64,000 nt of DNA from Neoceratodus forsteri (lineage: Eukaryota; Chordata; Ceratodontiformes; Ceratodontidae): contig CM057459.1 in assembly GCA_016271365.2 (NCBI GenBank), positions 820,505,001-820,569,000 on the forward strand, given 5' to 3'. This document shows, in pieces, positions 12,979-23,688 of the stretch. Position 1 is the first letter of the stretch. Every line of letters starts with the position of its first letter. The position numbers were made by a program, and so were the translations under genes. The notes under the pieces are model-generated. The model saw nothing but the letters and a program-made list of their open reading frames with translations, was not told the DNA's origin and ran no database searches.

Positions 12979-13153
12979 TGCATGATCTTCTGTACAGATC
13001 TATATAATTATATTGACAAAATGGGTAGAATATGTGTATTTATAAACTTTAAAAAAAATTGGGACAGTTCTGATTTCAAACATTTCTAAAAATACACTTG
13101 GACTGCTCATATTGTAAAACTACCTACATAGATCTGTACAGATGGTCATGTAG
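12979..13153. repeat. ~175-bp imperfect inverted repeat (MITE-like)
   Basis: Left arm starting CTGCATGATCTTCTGTACAG at 12979; right arm ending CTGTACAGATGGTCATGTAG at 13153. The arms pair over about 40 nt with several mismatches and enclose about 90 bp of AT-rich sequence. Consistent with a decayed miniature inverted-repeat element. I could not identify a target duplication. Confidence 0.6.
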
Positions 13154-13394
13154 TTACTTTGTATTTACTTCATCCATATTGCTTAAATAACAGCTCAATC
13201 GAATGAAAGTACAAGTTGAGCTGGTGTCCTCAGAATGATGTCAAGATTGCACAGTGACAGCTACCACACAAAACAAGGCAGGGGGACTATTTAACTGCAA
13301 AATGGGCATTTTTTTAATACAATGTGCCACAAAAATGAAATTATTTTATATTTGTAACTCCCAGTTATAATAATAGCAATAAGGTATGTATAGG

Positions 13395-13502
13395 GGTTAG
13401 ATTAACAGTCAGTTAATGACCACTTGAGGCAATATGGCACACAGTTACACCTTGTGCCACATTACCCCCCAAGGGGGTGATTAACAGACTGCTAATCTAA
13501 CC
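13395..13502. mobile_element. 108-bp hairpin MITE
   Basis: Begins GGTTAGATTAACAGTCAGTT (13395) and ends AACAGACTGCTAATCTAACC (13502). The two halves pair over almost the whole length (also GGCACA...TGTGCC near the centre). Tx1 ORF1 homology resumes directly after it. Superfamily is not assignable because no clear target duplication is visible. Confidence 0.75.
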
Positions 13503-14180
13503 ACTTTACATAGCTTATTGCTCAATAATGAAGACCCAGGTCCAAGCCAGGTACATGCGGAGGACAATATTATGCCTTCCCCAGATATGACAGTTTTCTG
13601 AAGGAAATGAACATTAAGGAAACAACCAAAATCTAAAATGCAATGTAAGGAAAAAAGATCAACCAGTATACCATAGGAAAATAAATATGAAATTCTAACA
13701 TCAGAAACTGGGGATTCAGATGAAGGAATGGAATCAGAAGCTTCCTCCATGAGATCTTTCTCCCGTTTAGCTTATTCTGAAACTGAGGATGCCATTCAGT
13801 TTTCCAAAACCTTAAAGAAAAGAAAGACATGCTAAGGAATTGCAACAAGAAGTTTAAAGTATGTGAAAAAAACAGCCTATACTAGAAGCCAGGCATTTTA
13901 GTGTCCAGAAGACAATTTTTTATACTCACCAAATTACCACACCTTAAAAGTAAATATTGCTACAATAAATGGGGACAGCATAAAACAACAGATTGTTTAC
14001 ACTTTTAGTGTTAAAAGATTTTCCTTTTGATATCTAATACAGAAAAAAGATTAAATATGGTTTCAGATATTATATAGGCAAAAATAATCTGGAGTTGTGA
14101 ATCAATCATTCTGAACATCTAGTGAAGATAAGTAGGATAATGTGGGGATACTTCTAAAACCCACAGGATTAGGCTATTCT
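13503..14180 (+). pseudogene. Tx1 L1: end of ORF1 and start of ORF2 endonuclease
   Basis: About 13515-13870 reads a Ser/Glu-rich then Lys/Arg-rich tail (DEGMESEASSMRSFSRLAY, TLKKRK) of the kind that ends Tx1 ORF1. At about 13955-14010 the frame reads KVNIATINGDSIKQQIVYTF, the N-terminal beta strand of the APE-type endonuclease that opens ORF2 (family form: ATxNVxSIK). Homology runs on to 14180, where the palindromic element at 14181 interrupts, and resumes at 20683. Multiple stops. Confidence 0.7.
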
Positions 14181-15275
14181 GGCCCGGATATTCAGACTGC
14201 GCCTGGCAGTGGTGCAAGCATGGGCACAATGCAGCTGGGATGCGCCGGGGCCAGGAACAGGTGATATTCAACAGTGATGCACCATGGAGCAGTACTGCTG
14301 AATATGGCACGGACAGCGCATGGCGCAGTGGCACTGCACCAGTATAAGCTACAGATAGGGTGCATGGGGATGCGCCATTGCAAACACAATTGTGCTGGGT
14401 GCAGCACCTGCAATATTCAGAAGAGGGCATGCAAATGAGGTCATAATATATGCAAGGTGCAAATGGGGCCATTTGCATATTATTATGGACCCATTTACAT
14501 GGCTTGCTCTGGGCAGTCTGGTGAAACGTGCCTGGCACCCTGCACGGACTGACATGTGCACCAAGGGGGTCCCGGGGCATCCCCCGCCCAGTAGACACAA
14601 TCATGGGTATTAGTAATACATACCCACTCCCTGGTAGTCTGGTGGCCCCACCTCCCTCCCATTGATGTGATCACCGTTACAGTGCAGTGAATAAATTCCC
14701 TGGTGGTCTAGTGGTACCCCCCACCCTCCTGGTGATGCAATCATCGGTAAAGTGATGTAAATATACTCCCTGGTGATCCAGTGGCATCCCCACCCCTCCC
14801 ACCCATACAGGACCTCTTGCACCCACCCCCCCGTCATTGACAGGCAGCTGCAACCGCCGCGCATACCGTCCTGTCGCCCGCAAATGACAGAATACAGTAT
14901 GAGGTTGCAGGGCATACTAGACAGACAGTCCCAAATATGTGGCATATTTAGGGACTGTCTAGTAAGTATGTTTCTAAACTCCATTAGTCCACAGTGTGAC
15001 CAATGGGTTTACAGCCCATGCTGTGATGCTGTCATTCGGCGGGTGGCTGTGCGGTGCGGGTGGGTTGCAGCCTCCCACCGATGATGGGGAGAGTGTGGTG
15101 GACAAGAGGTCCTGTGTGGGTGGGATGGGTGGTGGTGCCACTGGATCACCAGGGAATATATTTACATCACTTTACCGGTGATCACGTTACAGGGAGGGAG
15201 GGAGGGAGGTGCCACTGGATCACCAGGGCATGTACATACAGCATTATAACAGGAAAAGATGGCCACCAGGGTGGG
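14181..15275. mobile_element. palindromic (foldback) DNA element 1: left arm, centre and inner right arm
   Basis: Starts GGCCCGGATATTCA at 14181; the matching end TGAATATCCGGGCC closes at 20682, with TCT on both flanks (14178-14180, 20683-20685). The left arm runs to a central palindrome at about 14911-14970 (catactagacagacagtccc ... gggactgtctagtaagtatg). After the centre the arm repeats in reverse: cgggtgg/tgcagcc, then units like GCCACTGGATCACCAGGGAA, which are reverse complements of left-arm units at 14.62-14.79 kb. At about 15275 an L2 LINE interrupts; the outer right arm follows at 20140-20682. Arms of about 0.76 and 0.87 kb. No transposase. Confidence 0.8.
14611..14800 (+). repeat. tRNA-Glu-5'-like repeat units, left arm of palindromic element 1
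   Basis: Three units of about 65-70 bp. The middle one contains TCCCTGGTGGTCTAGTGGT at 14697-14715, identical to the first 19 nt of vertebrate tRNA-Glu as I know it. The flanking units have one or two differences (CTGGTAGTCTGGTGG at about 14631; CCTGGTGATCCAGTGG at about 14770). No anticodon stem or B box follows, so these are not tRNA genes. Confidence 0.8.
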
Positions 15276-17115
15276 CGAGCTGTGAGTTCTGAGCTGTGAG
15301 CTGCACGTTTTTGCAGAAACTGTGCTTATCTGCAGCATACTTTTTTAACAGTATATTGTTTTAAGGTTCTGTTAGTAATTTGCTTTTTCGATATTTGGAA
15401 TCAATGATTTAGAAAATATAGAACAGTTAGCTAGAGATGCTATAGTTGAGGTAGCAAGTGAGCTGAGCATTTTTTTTCTGGACTCTGTTATTTTAATGCT
15501 GGAGTGTATTTCTGGAGTGGCATAAACGTTTTTTTCTTTAACACCGCTCAAGTAGGACTTGTGTATCTATGAGAATAGGATTCCTGGGTCCTTGTGTTGA
15601 TTTTGGCCTGAATGGTGGAGTGGCGATTAGAGGAGGTGTTATTGGTGAGCCCTGTGCCTAAAGAATCTCTCTCTACCTGAAGAACCATGCTGAAGGAAGC
15701 TCTCTGCCTGAAGAGCCGTGCTGTGTTGTACCTTGGCTGTTCCAGATCATTTCCTTATTGTTTGGATTGTCTGTTGAATTTCTCCTTTTGTGAAGAATAG
15801 GAGGTATAGCTGAACTCTTCTTGTCATGGAGAACAGGAGGTATTGTTGGTTTAGGATTGGCCATTTGTGGGATCTGCCATTAGTGTGGAGGAGGGGGGGG
15901 TCCAACTTTGCTCTGTGGAGCTTAGCTGCCGGATTCATCGCTGTGCGGGAGTCAGGGTTTGTGTCAGCCGAGGAGTCAGCTGATCTGCTCTGGGTGCTCC
16001 TAGGTCTTCAGGGAGTCGGCTGGTGGGCTGACTCTAGCTGTGGGCTGAAGCCACAGTGGGGGAATATTTCTGGCAGTGGTTTCTTCAGGGCAGAGTTTTT
16101 TGGGACCCCTGCCAGCCTTTAGGTGGCCCAAGATTTGGAACTCAAGAAGAATATCTGTTCTGAAAATACTGTATGAACTTGACTTTGGACATGGCCAGAC
16201 CTCTTTTTTACTTGATATCCATATTACATCTGGAAGGCAGTGAAAGCATTTGTATTACTTTGTCTACAATATTCATGGTTCTGCCTGCCTGTGTGAGAGG
16301 TAGCCCAGACAGAACCACATTTTCTTTAATTGATCATGTAGTGAGAGCACCTGGTCAGCAATTTTTTAAATAACTTTATAGTCCTTTTCTACCTATGTAA
16401 GAGTTAGTGCAGGTGGATTATTTCCGGACTCACTGTACCCTCTCAAGTAGTGAGAATATCTGGCCAACCATCTTATTCATATTCTGCTGGTGGCTCCATC
16501 TGCCTCTGTGAGAGATTGACCAGGCTGAACCTTTTTTAGACATTTATTCAGTGGAGGTGTGAGCTCCCTGAATCACAGTATCCATTCGAGAGGCTTTCAG
16601 TGACTGGTTTTATAATTTACAGTCTTGAAGTGTCATTTGTCTTATGTTATTATATTTTTAATTAAGTTATTCATATGTTCTTTTATATTTGACTGTTTAG
16701 TTATTATATTTTTTTGTTTTATTTATTTTTTTGGTAATAAGAGCATCTTATTATTTGTTGATTTGGGTTTTTAGGGTGTTTATTTTTTTGATTTTAGGAT
16801 TTTTTTAAACTTAAATTGCAGCTCTGTTTTGGATTGTGTTAAGAAATTGGAGTTTTGTGTTTTTCCCATTGTTTTTTGTAACAATTGGTGGAATGTGCTT
16901 GCTTGCCCCCCCCATCCTGTGCTATTCAGACTCCGCCCTCCATGCCCTCTGCCTGTTCTCTTCCTCCCCCCTGCCTGTTCATATCTACCAGCACTGTCGG
17001 GTGCTGGGGATTGCTCGTGGGGGAAGGGAGCAGGGGTGGGTGGGGGATGCAGACAGCGGAGTCCAAATGAGTGGCGCTCTCCCATCAGGGTGGTTAGGAC
17101 AGAAGATGCCCTGGG
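15276..17115 (+). mobile_element. L2 LINE, 5' region upstream of ORF2
   Basis: The sequence between the interrupted palindromic element and the L2 endonuclease, taken as the L2 5' region by position. No clean ORF1 is seen. A set of repeated ~120-bp units sits at 16.27-16.63 kb. C-rich and G-rich tracts at 16900-17060 lie just upstream of the coding part. The left boundary is approximate, set where arm homology of the palindromic element fades. Confidence 0.55.
16270..16635 (+). repeat. degenerate ~120-bp tandem units in the L2 5' region
   Basis: About three units share the words CTGCCTGTGTGAGAG / CTACCTATGTAAGAG / CTGCCTCTGTGAGAG and GTAGTGAGAGCACCTGGTCA / GTAGTGAGAATATCTGGCCA, spaced about 120-125 bp. 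Tandem 5' units in LINEs can be promoter monomers; here that is inference. Confidence 0.6.
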
Positions 17116-17880
17116 GTGAAATGGTGCGGGGAACGTGGTGATCCTTATCTGGTCCCCATACCCAAGGGCACCTCCTCTTTGGGAGGGCAAGGAGCTGGAA
17201 CGACTCGCCAACATCGTCCAACTCGGGTGCTGTTATGCAATGCCAGATCCATTAGGAACAAAACTGCTCTCATTGCAGATTTTGTTGGAACAGCGGATCT
17301 GGTTTGCATTACCAAGACCTGGTTAGATGGGAATGCTGCCCCAATTTTAGAGGCAACTATTCCCTCTGGGTACTCAGTTATACACTGCCCGAGATTGGAT
17401 CGCGGGGGGGGGGGGATTGAGGTCTGTTTCAAGACTGAATTGGACATAATTGGGGTAGCCGTTGAGGAGGCCACATCATTTGAGTGTACTGTGGTAACTG
17501 GTGTGGGGTGCAGGATAGCGCTCATTTACCATCCACCAGGTGATGAGAAGCTGTTCCTGCAGGAAGTAGCAGACTTTGCCGCCGACATGGCATTGGAATA
17601 ACCCAGACTGATGGTTCTGGGTGATTTCAATGCTTGGGTCGATGACGAATTCTTGCTTTTTGGACAACACTTCCTCCAGGTGATGATATCACCGGGCTTC
17701 ACACAGGTTGTTTCCTCAGTTACTCACAATGGTGTCCACTCTCTTGATTTGGTCTTCCTCCTGGGGATTGAGTCCTCCAACTTGGTGGTGGTACCTGTGG
17801 GTTGGTCCGATCACTACACCGTTAGGTTAAATTTTTCTGCCCCCTGGGTAGGTCGGCCCCTGTGATGGTCAGTAATCGTC
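17116..17880 (+). pseudogene. L2 LINE ORF2, endonuclease domain
   Basis: APE-type endonuclease that nicks target DNA for target-primed reverse transcription. In order: NARSIRNKTALIADF (about 17240-17285), ITKTWLDGNA (about 17310; family ITETWL, E changed to K), GYSVIHCPRLDRGGGG (about 17370-17415), LGDFNAWVDDE (about 17616-17650), SLDLVF (about 17741) and the terminal SDHYTVRLNF motif (about 17806-17835). There is a stop near 17600 and the frame shifts between pieces. Strongly L2-like: the pattern LGDFN...HSLDLVF...WSDHY is that clade's. Confidence 0.85.
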
Positions 17881-18595
17881 CTTTGTAAGATGTAGTCCCT
17901 GAATACCTGGTGGCAGTCATTGACCTCTCTGTGTTTGGTGAGATCAACACAGATCCTAAGCTGTTAGTCATGGCCTATAACATGGCCATTTCCTCAGCTC
18001 TCAATCTGATTGCTCCTGTTTGTGTTCACCCCCTTCCGCTTTGCCCCAGAGGCCCATGGTTTGATGGGTCTCTGAGGGAATTGCGTAGGTTGGGGCGTAG
18101 GTTAGAGTGTCATTGGCGGAGGTCTGCCTTGGATGCTGACCACTGTATTTTGTTAGAGCATTATAAACTATATCAATCAGAGATTTCTCATAAGAAGACA
18201 GAATTCCTGTTCAAGGTAAGTGCTGTTGCACAGAACTGACTGTCTCAACTCTTACGGACTGTGGACAGGTTGTGCAGCCCAGCCTGTCTGCAGTCCCATT
18301 GAGCTTTTTCACAAATAAAGTGTGATGAGATCACTCGACTCTTTGTGAATAAGGTGACCAACATCAGGCAGGAGTTCCATCAGTCTCGCTTTATGGGGGA
18401 TGCTGTTGGTCGATGCTTAGTCACAGAGCCCGGAGTTTCATGGAGTACCTTTGATCTGACAGAGTTCATTGATATTATGAGGATTATCCAGGAGGTGCGT
18501 CCCACATGTTATAGTTTAGATCCAGGCCCTACTTCCCTGATTTTGGGCTGTAGTGACATCATCAGCTGGTCTTAGCTCGGATTGTCCAGTGCTCT
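17881..18595 (+). pseudogene. L2 LINE ORF2, endonuclease-RT linker
   Basis: Frames at 17910-18239 and 18345-18575 carry the linker between endonuclease and RT. They include an Arg-rich stretch (LRRLGRRLECHWRRS, about 18080-18125) and the pre-RT motif SLDPGPTSLI (about 18515-18545; L2 consensus CxLDPCPTxLV). Broken by stops. Confidence 0.8.
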
Positions 18596-19216
18596 TTGGA
18601 ATCGGGTGAGTTTCCTAGCTCCCTAAAAGAGGCGGTGGTGACACCCCTCCTGAAGAAAGCTTCTTTGGACCTGGAGAATCTAACAAACTACAGACCTATC
18701 TCTAACCTTCCTTTTGTGGGAAAGGTTATTGAGAAAGTTGTGGCAGCTCAACTGGAGAACCATTTAACTATTCATAATTTATACAAACCTCTCCAATTGG
18801 GTTTTCATAAGAGGCATAGTACCGAGACTGCTCTGGTTCGGGTGCTCAATGGTCTCCTGATGGTGAGAGATTGGAGAAACCATTCCATCTTGGCAGTCCT
18901 TGATTTATCATCAGCTTTTGACTCTGTGGATCATGGGGTTCTGCTCGAGAGCCTGAGGTTCATCTGTGGGCTGTCTGGGACAGTACTCAGATGTTTTTCA
19001 TCTTTCCTCACCAGTAGAACTCAGAGAGTTGTCTCAGGAATATTTTCTTCTGAGTCTTTCTCTCTGCCTTGTGGGGTACCTCAGGGCTCGGTGCTGTCTC
19101 CCATGTTATTTGCAGTGTACATGCTGCCTCTCGGAGATATTGTAAGATGGTATGGGCTGAGGTTTCACTGCTATGCTGATGATACCCAGCTCCACCTGTC
19201 TTTTGCCCCTGACTAG
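18596..19216 (+). pseudogene. L2 LINE ORF2, reverse transcriptase core (206 codons open)
   Basis: Longest open piece of the L2. RT blocks in order: [30 protein letters not shown] (about 18690-18745), [14 protein letters not shown] (about 18795-18835), [19 protein letters not shown] (about 18900-18955), [14 protein letters not shown] (about 19070-19110) and the catalytic YADD at 19171-19182. It copies L2 RNA at the nicked target. The catalytic residues visible here are kept, but the frame stops at 19216 where functional elements continue. Sits inside palindromic element 1, hence is younger than it. Confidence 0.9.
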
Positions 19217-20139
19217 GTTAATGCTATCTCAGTATTGAACTGCTGCCTCATGGAAATCCAAGATCGGATGAGTTCTAGCGGCTTAAAGTTTAATGCAGGA
19301 AAGACTGAGGTTTTGGTGGTGGACACGGGTCGCAGGACAGAGGGGGTTGAGGACTGATCTCCCCTCTGGTTTAGTGCTGGGGGGGCTCAGATCCTTACCT
19401 CTGAGTGGGTGCGTGACCTGGGAGTGATGCTTGATGATGGGCTGACCCTTCGTCATCAGGTGTCAGCAGTCGTCAAGCTGGCCTTTTACCATCTTAGGAA
19501 TATTGCTAGGATCAAGCATCTCATTCCATCTAGCGAACTGCATGTTTTGGTCCATGACTTTGTGACCTCGTGCCTTGACTACTGTAACTCTCCATACTTA
19601 GGGCTTCCTGGGGTTGACATCCACCACCTGCAGCTAGTGCAGAACGCTGCTGCATGTTTGTTGACTGGGGTATCTAGGAGATCTCACATTACCTCAGTGC
19701 TGCGTGATCTGCACTGGCTGCCTGTTCAGTAGCGGATAACCTTTATGGTAGGTTTATTAACTTACAAAGTCCTACATGGAGAAGGTCCCGACTACATGAA
19801 TGAGCTTCTGGTTCCCTACACCTCTTTGTGACAGCTCCACTCGGCTGATGAGGGGTTGCTGGAGATTCCGAGGGTTAGTCTAAAGTCATCTGGGGCCCGC
19901 ACCTTTGGGTATGTTATCCCTACCCTCTGGAATTTTCTGCCCCATCAGCTATGAGAGTGCGGGACAGTGGGGTGCTTTAAGCAGGTGCCGAAGACCTTTT
20001 TAATGGGTTAAAGCCTATCCTGCATTTCTCTGATTTTATTGGTATTTATTGTATTTTCTGTATTTTACTTATTTGTGCAGTGCCTTGGTACTCGAAAGGC
20101 ACTATATTAAATAAGATGTAGTATTATTATTATCATCAG
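19217..20139 (+). pseudogene. L2 LINE ORF2 C-terminus and 3' end
   Basis: After a frameshift the C-terminal domain continues: LNAGKTEVLVV (about 19290), RDLGVMLDDGLTLRHQVSAV (19412-19471), DYCNSPYLGLP (about 19578), QNAAACLLTGVSRRSHI, LHWLPVQ (about 19710), LTYKVLHGEGPDYMNELLVP (about 19760-19820), LLEIPRVSLKSSGARTF and LWNFLP (about 19930). The end has the L2-type tail CLGTRKALY followed by a TTATTATTATCATC microsatellite (about 20121-20139), after which the palindromic element resumes. Confidence 0.85.
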
Positions 20140-20682
20140 GGCTGGGGGGGTTACCACTAGACCACCAGGGAATGTTGTGCTTGCATTTGCATGGCAATCA
20201 CAGCAACAGGAGGTAGTGAGGTACCACTAGACCACCAGGGAATTTATTCACATCACTGTAATGGCGACCATGGCAACAGGAGGGAAGGGGTACCACTAGA
20301 CTACCAGGGATGAAATGGGTGCTTGTGGACGGTGTTCTGGGTGGATGGGTGGCCACTCACAGCTAGCAGCTACTGTGTTGTGCCCTGCAATACAGCAGCC
20401 CACCTGTAGATGCCCAGGAGTTGTTCTTCCTATTCACGGGCTCATCTTGAGCCCCCCTATGCGGCACAATGCAGGGTTGTGCCAGCATATGCGCCGCACA
20501 TCCTGTGCTGAATATCGGGATGTGCAGCATATGCATGGACATGCCCCCTGCATTTGCACCACATAAATTACCATTGCACCCTGGCACATCGGGATTTGCA
20601 CTGCACCTGGCAGTCTTTTGAATATCCCACTGGGGCACAGTGCGGGGTTGCGCCAGACGCAACCTCTTTGAATATCCGGGCC
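20140..20682. mobile_element. palindromic (foldback) DNA element 1: outer right arm
   Basis: Continuation of the right arm after the L2 insertion. It carries three reverse-complement tRNA-Glu-like units: the 19-mer ACCACTAGACCACCAGGGA is exact at 20153-20171 and 20223-20241, and ACCACTAGACTACCAGGGA lies near 20292. Then come sequences mirroring the left arm (GCATATGCATGGACATGCCC..., GCGCAACC). It ends TGAATATCCGGGCC at 20682, followed by TCT. Confidence 0.8.
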
Positions 20683-21847
20683 TCTGTCTTTAGATTTGTT
20701 GATATTCTGCCCAAGAGAGCAATGCTACTAGATCTAACCATTCATTCTGACAGATTCAGAATTACTAATTTATATGTACTTCAAACAAAAAAGTGAAATA
20801 GACTTAAGTGTGTATAGTCATACCTGTATACATCTCAAAACTTAATAAGTGGGGATGCCTTTAACTGTAGTTTAGCAGTCAGAAACAGAGAAGCTCATTC
20901 ATCAAAGCTTTTTTGTGACACTCATTTTCAAAATAGTATGATAAGAGATGCAGGGCTAAAAGATGCATATAGACAACTACATGTTTCAGATGGCGCTAAT
21001 ATGGTAGGAATCATTTACCAACTAGAATAGATTTCATTTATTTGTCTAGGCACTTCATAGTAAAAATCTCAGATCATTTAATACTGGGAGGTTACTTTGG
21101 TAAAACAGAAAAACAGGATATGGGTAAAGGATTTTGGAGGCTAAATAGCTCTTGACTAGACAACCCGTATATTACTTTGAAAATAAATGATTTTCTTTCA
21201 GCCAGGAAATCAGCTGCAGGGTTACTCAATAACTTAACATTATAGTGGGAAGATACTAAAATAGAGTTGACAGTTTCTGATAATAGAAGCAGGACAATTA
21301 AAGCAAACTGATTATAAGAAATATTTAGCTTTAATGTCACAGTTAGCAAAACTAATCACTATGGCAAATAAAGTAATAGGGACATATCAAGATTAAATAC
21401 AGAATATAAAACAAGGTATTAGTGCAATACAGTAGAATCATGCTACTTCCCTTTTGATGAAAAATCAAAGTGGAACACAGGGCAAAATGGAGAAAATTAA
21501 TATTTTTGAAATTTCTAAGAATCAGGTTCTGACAAGGCACATAAGAACCGCTACGGAACAGATTTCAGAAATAACACATAAATACTTACAAGAATGGAAA
21601 AGCTGAATGTAGTTTTTCACATAAAAAAGGAAATCTGACATCTCTGAAAAACCATAGACCATTAAGTCTGATGAATTTGAATATGACATTTCTTATGAAA
21701 ATATTTTGCAAGAGGTAAGCATCAGTAGTCCAGCATCTTTTCAAACCTGCTCCATTCCAGGAAGAAGTATATATGAGAACTTAATATTACTTAAAGAGAT
21801 TTTGAAACTGTGAAAACTGGAGGAAAAAACAGGGTATATATATATAT
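20683..21847 (+). pseudogene. Tx1 L1 ORF2: endonuclease remainder and pre-RT region
   Basis: Immediately after the palindromic element the frame reads RFVDILPKRAMLLDLTIHSD then RFRITNLYV (20693-20785), the mid-endonuclease strand pattern. At about 21125-21260 it reads GKGFWRLNSSLLDNPYI and LKINDFL (L1 linker), and just before 21848 GGKNRVYI, which precedes the catalytic block of L1-type RT. Full of stops. The next piece of the same protein begins at 23467 beyond palindromic element 2. Confidence 0.7.
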
Positions 21848-23466
21848 TAGAAGTGGGTGAATGTTGTGAATTTTGCTTTAGTGGAACTTCCACAAAATTT
21901 CACAAGTTTCACAGAAGTTCCCAGCTTTCCGCCTGTGGCAGATAGGAAATCTTTTTGAATGTTTTTGGCAAATTTTCATCATGTTCTGCTTGAAATGATG
22001 TGTCCAGTGACCCCCACCCCACTTGAAGCCCTACTCAAAATAGAAATGAAATTCCCTGGTGGCTAGCAGTCTCTCACCCCACTCGATCACTTGCCCCATA
22101 AAAAATAAAAGAATTCCCTCTGCTTCCTAGTGGGTAGCGGTCCCTCCCCCAGCTGATCACTCACTCCATAAAAAATTAAATACTTCCCTCTGTTCCCTGG
22201 TGGCTAGCGGTCCCTCCCCCCACCCGATCATTCACCCAACAACAAATAAAAATACTTCCCTCTGTCCCCTGGTTGCCAGCAGTCCATCCCCCAATCCAAC
22301 CACCCACCCACCGAACATGTCCAGTGTAGCCCCATCCCAATCCCCCATATAGTAATTATATGAAAATGTTTTCCTTGTTGGTCAAGTGAACTCCCTCCCT
22401 GTCCCCGATCCCAGAATGTGAAGTTATCCCCTGGTCGTCTAGTGGACCCATGCCCTCCAACCATGGCAGATAGTGTCCCACCACCCTGCCCCATCCCAAA
22501 CTCGAGCTTGTGACCAGCACAGCCATCCTCTCACCACTACAGACAGCCACTGACTGAGCTGTCGCTGAGCATGTACTGCATAGAGTATGCCCTCATTGAT
22601 TGACAGCTCAGATTGAGCTGTCAATTAGTAAGCACACACTGTATACAGCATGCGCTCAGTGACAGTTCAGTCAGCAGCAGGCCATGGTGGTGAGAAGAAG
22701 GCTGCACCGGTGGCTGACTCTGGTTCAGGATGGGGTGGAGCAGGATGGTGGGACACTACCTGCCATGTTGGGGGGGTGAAGTGTCCACTAGGCCACCATG
22801 CAACTTCACATGCTGAGGATTGGGGATAGGGAGGGACTCACTAGACCATCAGGGAAAAAATGTTTATATAACTACAGTATTATACAGGGAATTATTTTTC
22901 CAGTTGTTTAACCAGGTGAGACACACTAAGCTGAAAGATTGTTTACAGGTGCAACCTGGGAGCACACGGAAGTTAAGTGACTTGCTCAGGGTCACACAGT
23001 ATGCAAGTGGGGGCTGTGGGATTCAAACCCAGGTCTCCAGAATTGGAGCTCAGAGCCTTAAACCACTGCGCTATACTGTGTTACACTGTATGTGTCAGGT
23101 GGGTGATAGGGTTGGGGGAGGAAGGGACTGCTAGACACCGGGTAATAGAAGGAAGTATTTTATTTTTTATTGGCAAGTGATTAAGTGGGGGGAGAGACTG
23201 CTAGCCACGAGGGAATTTCACTGCTGTTTCTGACAAGACTTTGTGAGGGGGGGAACTGGACACCAGGGGATTCGTTTTAATTATGTTTGATACGGGTGGT
23301 GATCAGCAACCAGCGGGGGGGGCACAAGACACCAAGGATATGTTAATGGTAGGGTGCCAGAGAATTTCTGTAAAAGTCACAAATTTGATTTCCAAACTTT
23401 CAAGGATGAGAAAGTCTGACTTTCACAGATATTCTGCTGGCGGAATTTTTTTTCCTACACCTCTAG
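21848..23466. mobile_element. palindromic (foldback) DNA element 2, inserted in Tx1 L1 RT
   Basis: Begins TAGAAGTGGGTGAA (21848) and ends ..CCTACACCTCTAG (23466), an imperfect TIR. The left arm carries units at 22.04-22.48 kb (TTCCCTGGTGGCTAGCAGTC, TTCCCTGGTGGCTAGCGGTC). The right arm carries their reverse complements at 22.78-23.34 kb (GACTGCTAGCCACGAGGGAA). The centre lies near 22.61-22.65 kb around a gctcagtgacagttcag/actgagctgtcgctgagc inverted pair. The L1 frame stops at 21847 (GGKNRVYI) and resumes at 23467 with the next RT residues, so the insertion point is well placed. The target duplication is masked by a TA microsatellite. Confidence 0.75.
22880..23095 (+). mobile_element. MIR/L2-tail-like SINE fragment inside palindromic element 2
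   Basis: Contains the ancient and widespread module GTTAAGTGACTTGCTCAGGG then TCACACAGTATGCAAGTG, GGGATTCAAACCCAGGTCTCC and AACCACTGCGCTATACTG (22970-23080), the 3' half of MIR/CORE-type SINEs or the matching L2 tail. It interrupts the right arm, so it postdates the palindrome. Confidence 0.7.
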
Positions 23467-23688
23467 TATATTTTATCTTTAAACTAAGAAAAAACATTCG
23501 ATATGGTGTCTCATGAATATCTCTTAGAAAATCTCAATCACTATGGAATACCAATGGATATTGTAATTGGATAAAAAAATTATAACAGGCGGAGACCATT
23601 CTAACAAATATTAATGCGCATTTGGGGGGAAGAAATAGTAATTCATAGAGTGGTGACACGAGGCTGCAGTCTCAGCCCTCTGATATTA
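23467..23688 (+). pseudogene. Tx1 L1 ORF2: RT motif fragment
   Basis: Reads KTFDMVSHEYLLENLNHYGI then PMDIV (about 23490-23560), the first catalytic-Asp block, followed by the CSLSPLI motif (23670-23688). It is cut at 23688 and resumes at 28031. Confidence 0.8.

Noticed and set aside
14697..14715. tRNA-Glu gene
   Set aside because: Only the first 19 nt match. No anticodon arm, T arm or 3' acceptor strand follows.
14677..15299. Overlapping open frames on both strands in 14.1-15.3 and 20.3-20.8 kb, apparently Pro/Gly/His-rich proteins
   Set aside because: They mirror each other because they read the two arms of a palindromic element; no codon signal or known motif.
16829..17141. Coding frames over the C- and G-rich tract upstream of L2 ORF2
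   Set aside because: Three overlapping frames on plus and two on minus with Pro/Cys-rich low-complexity products; better explained as LINE 5' region.
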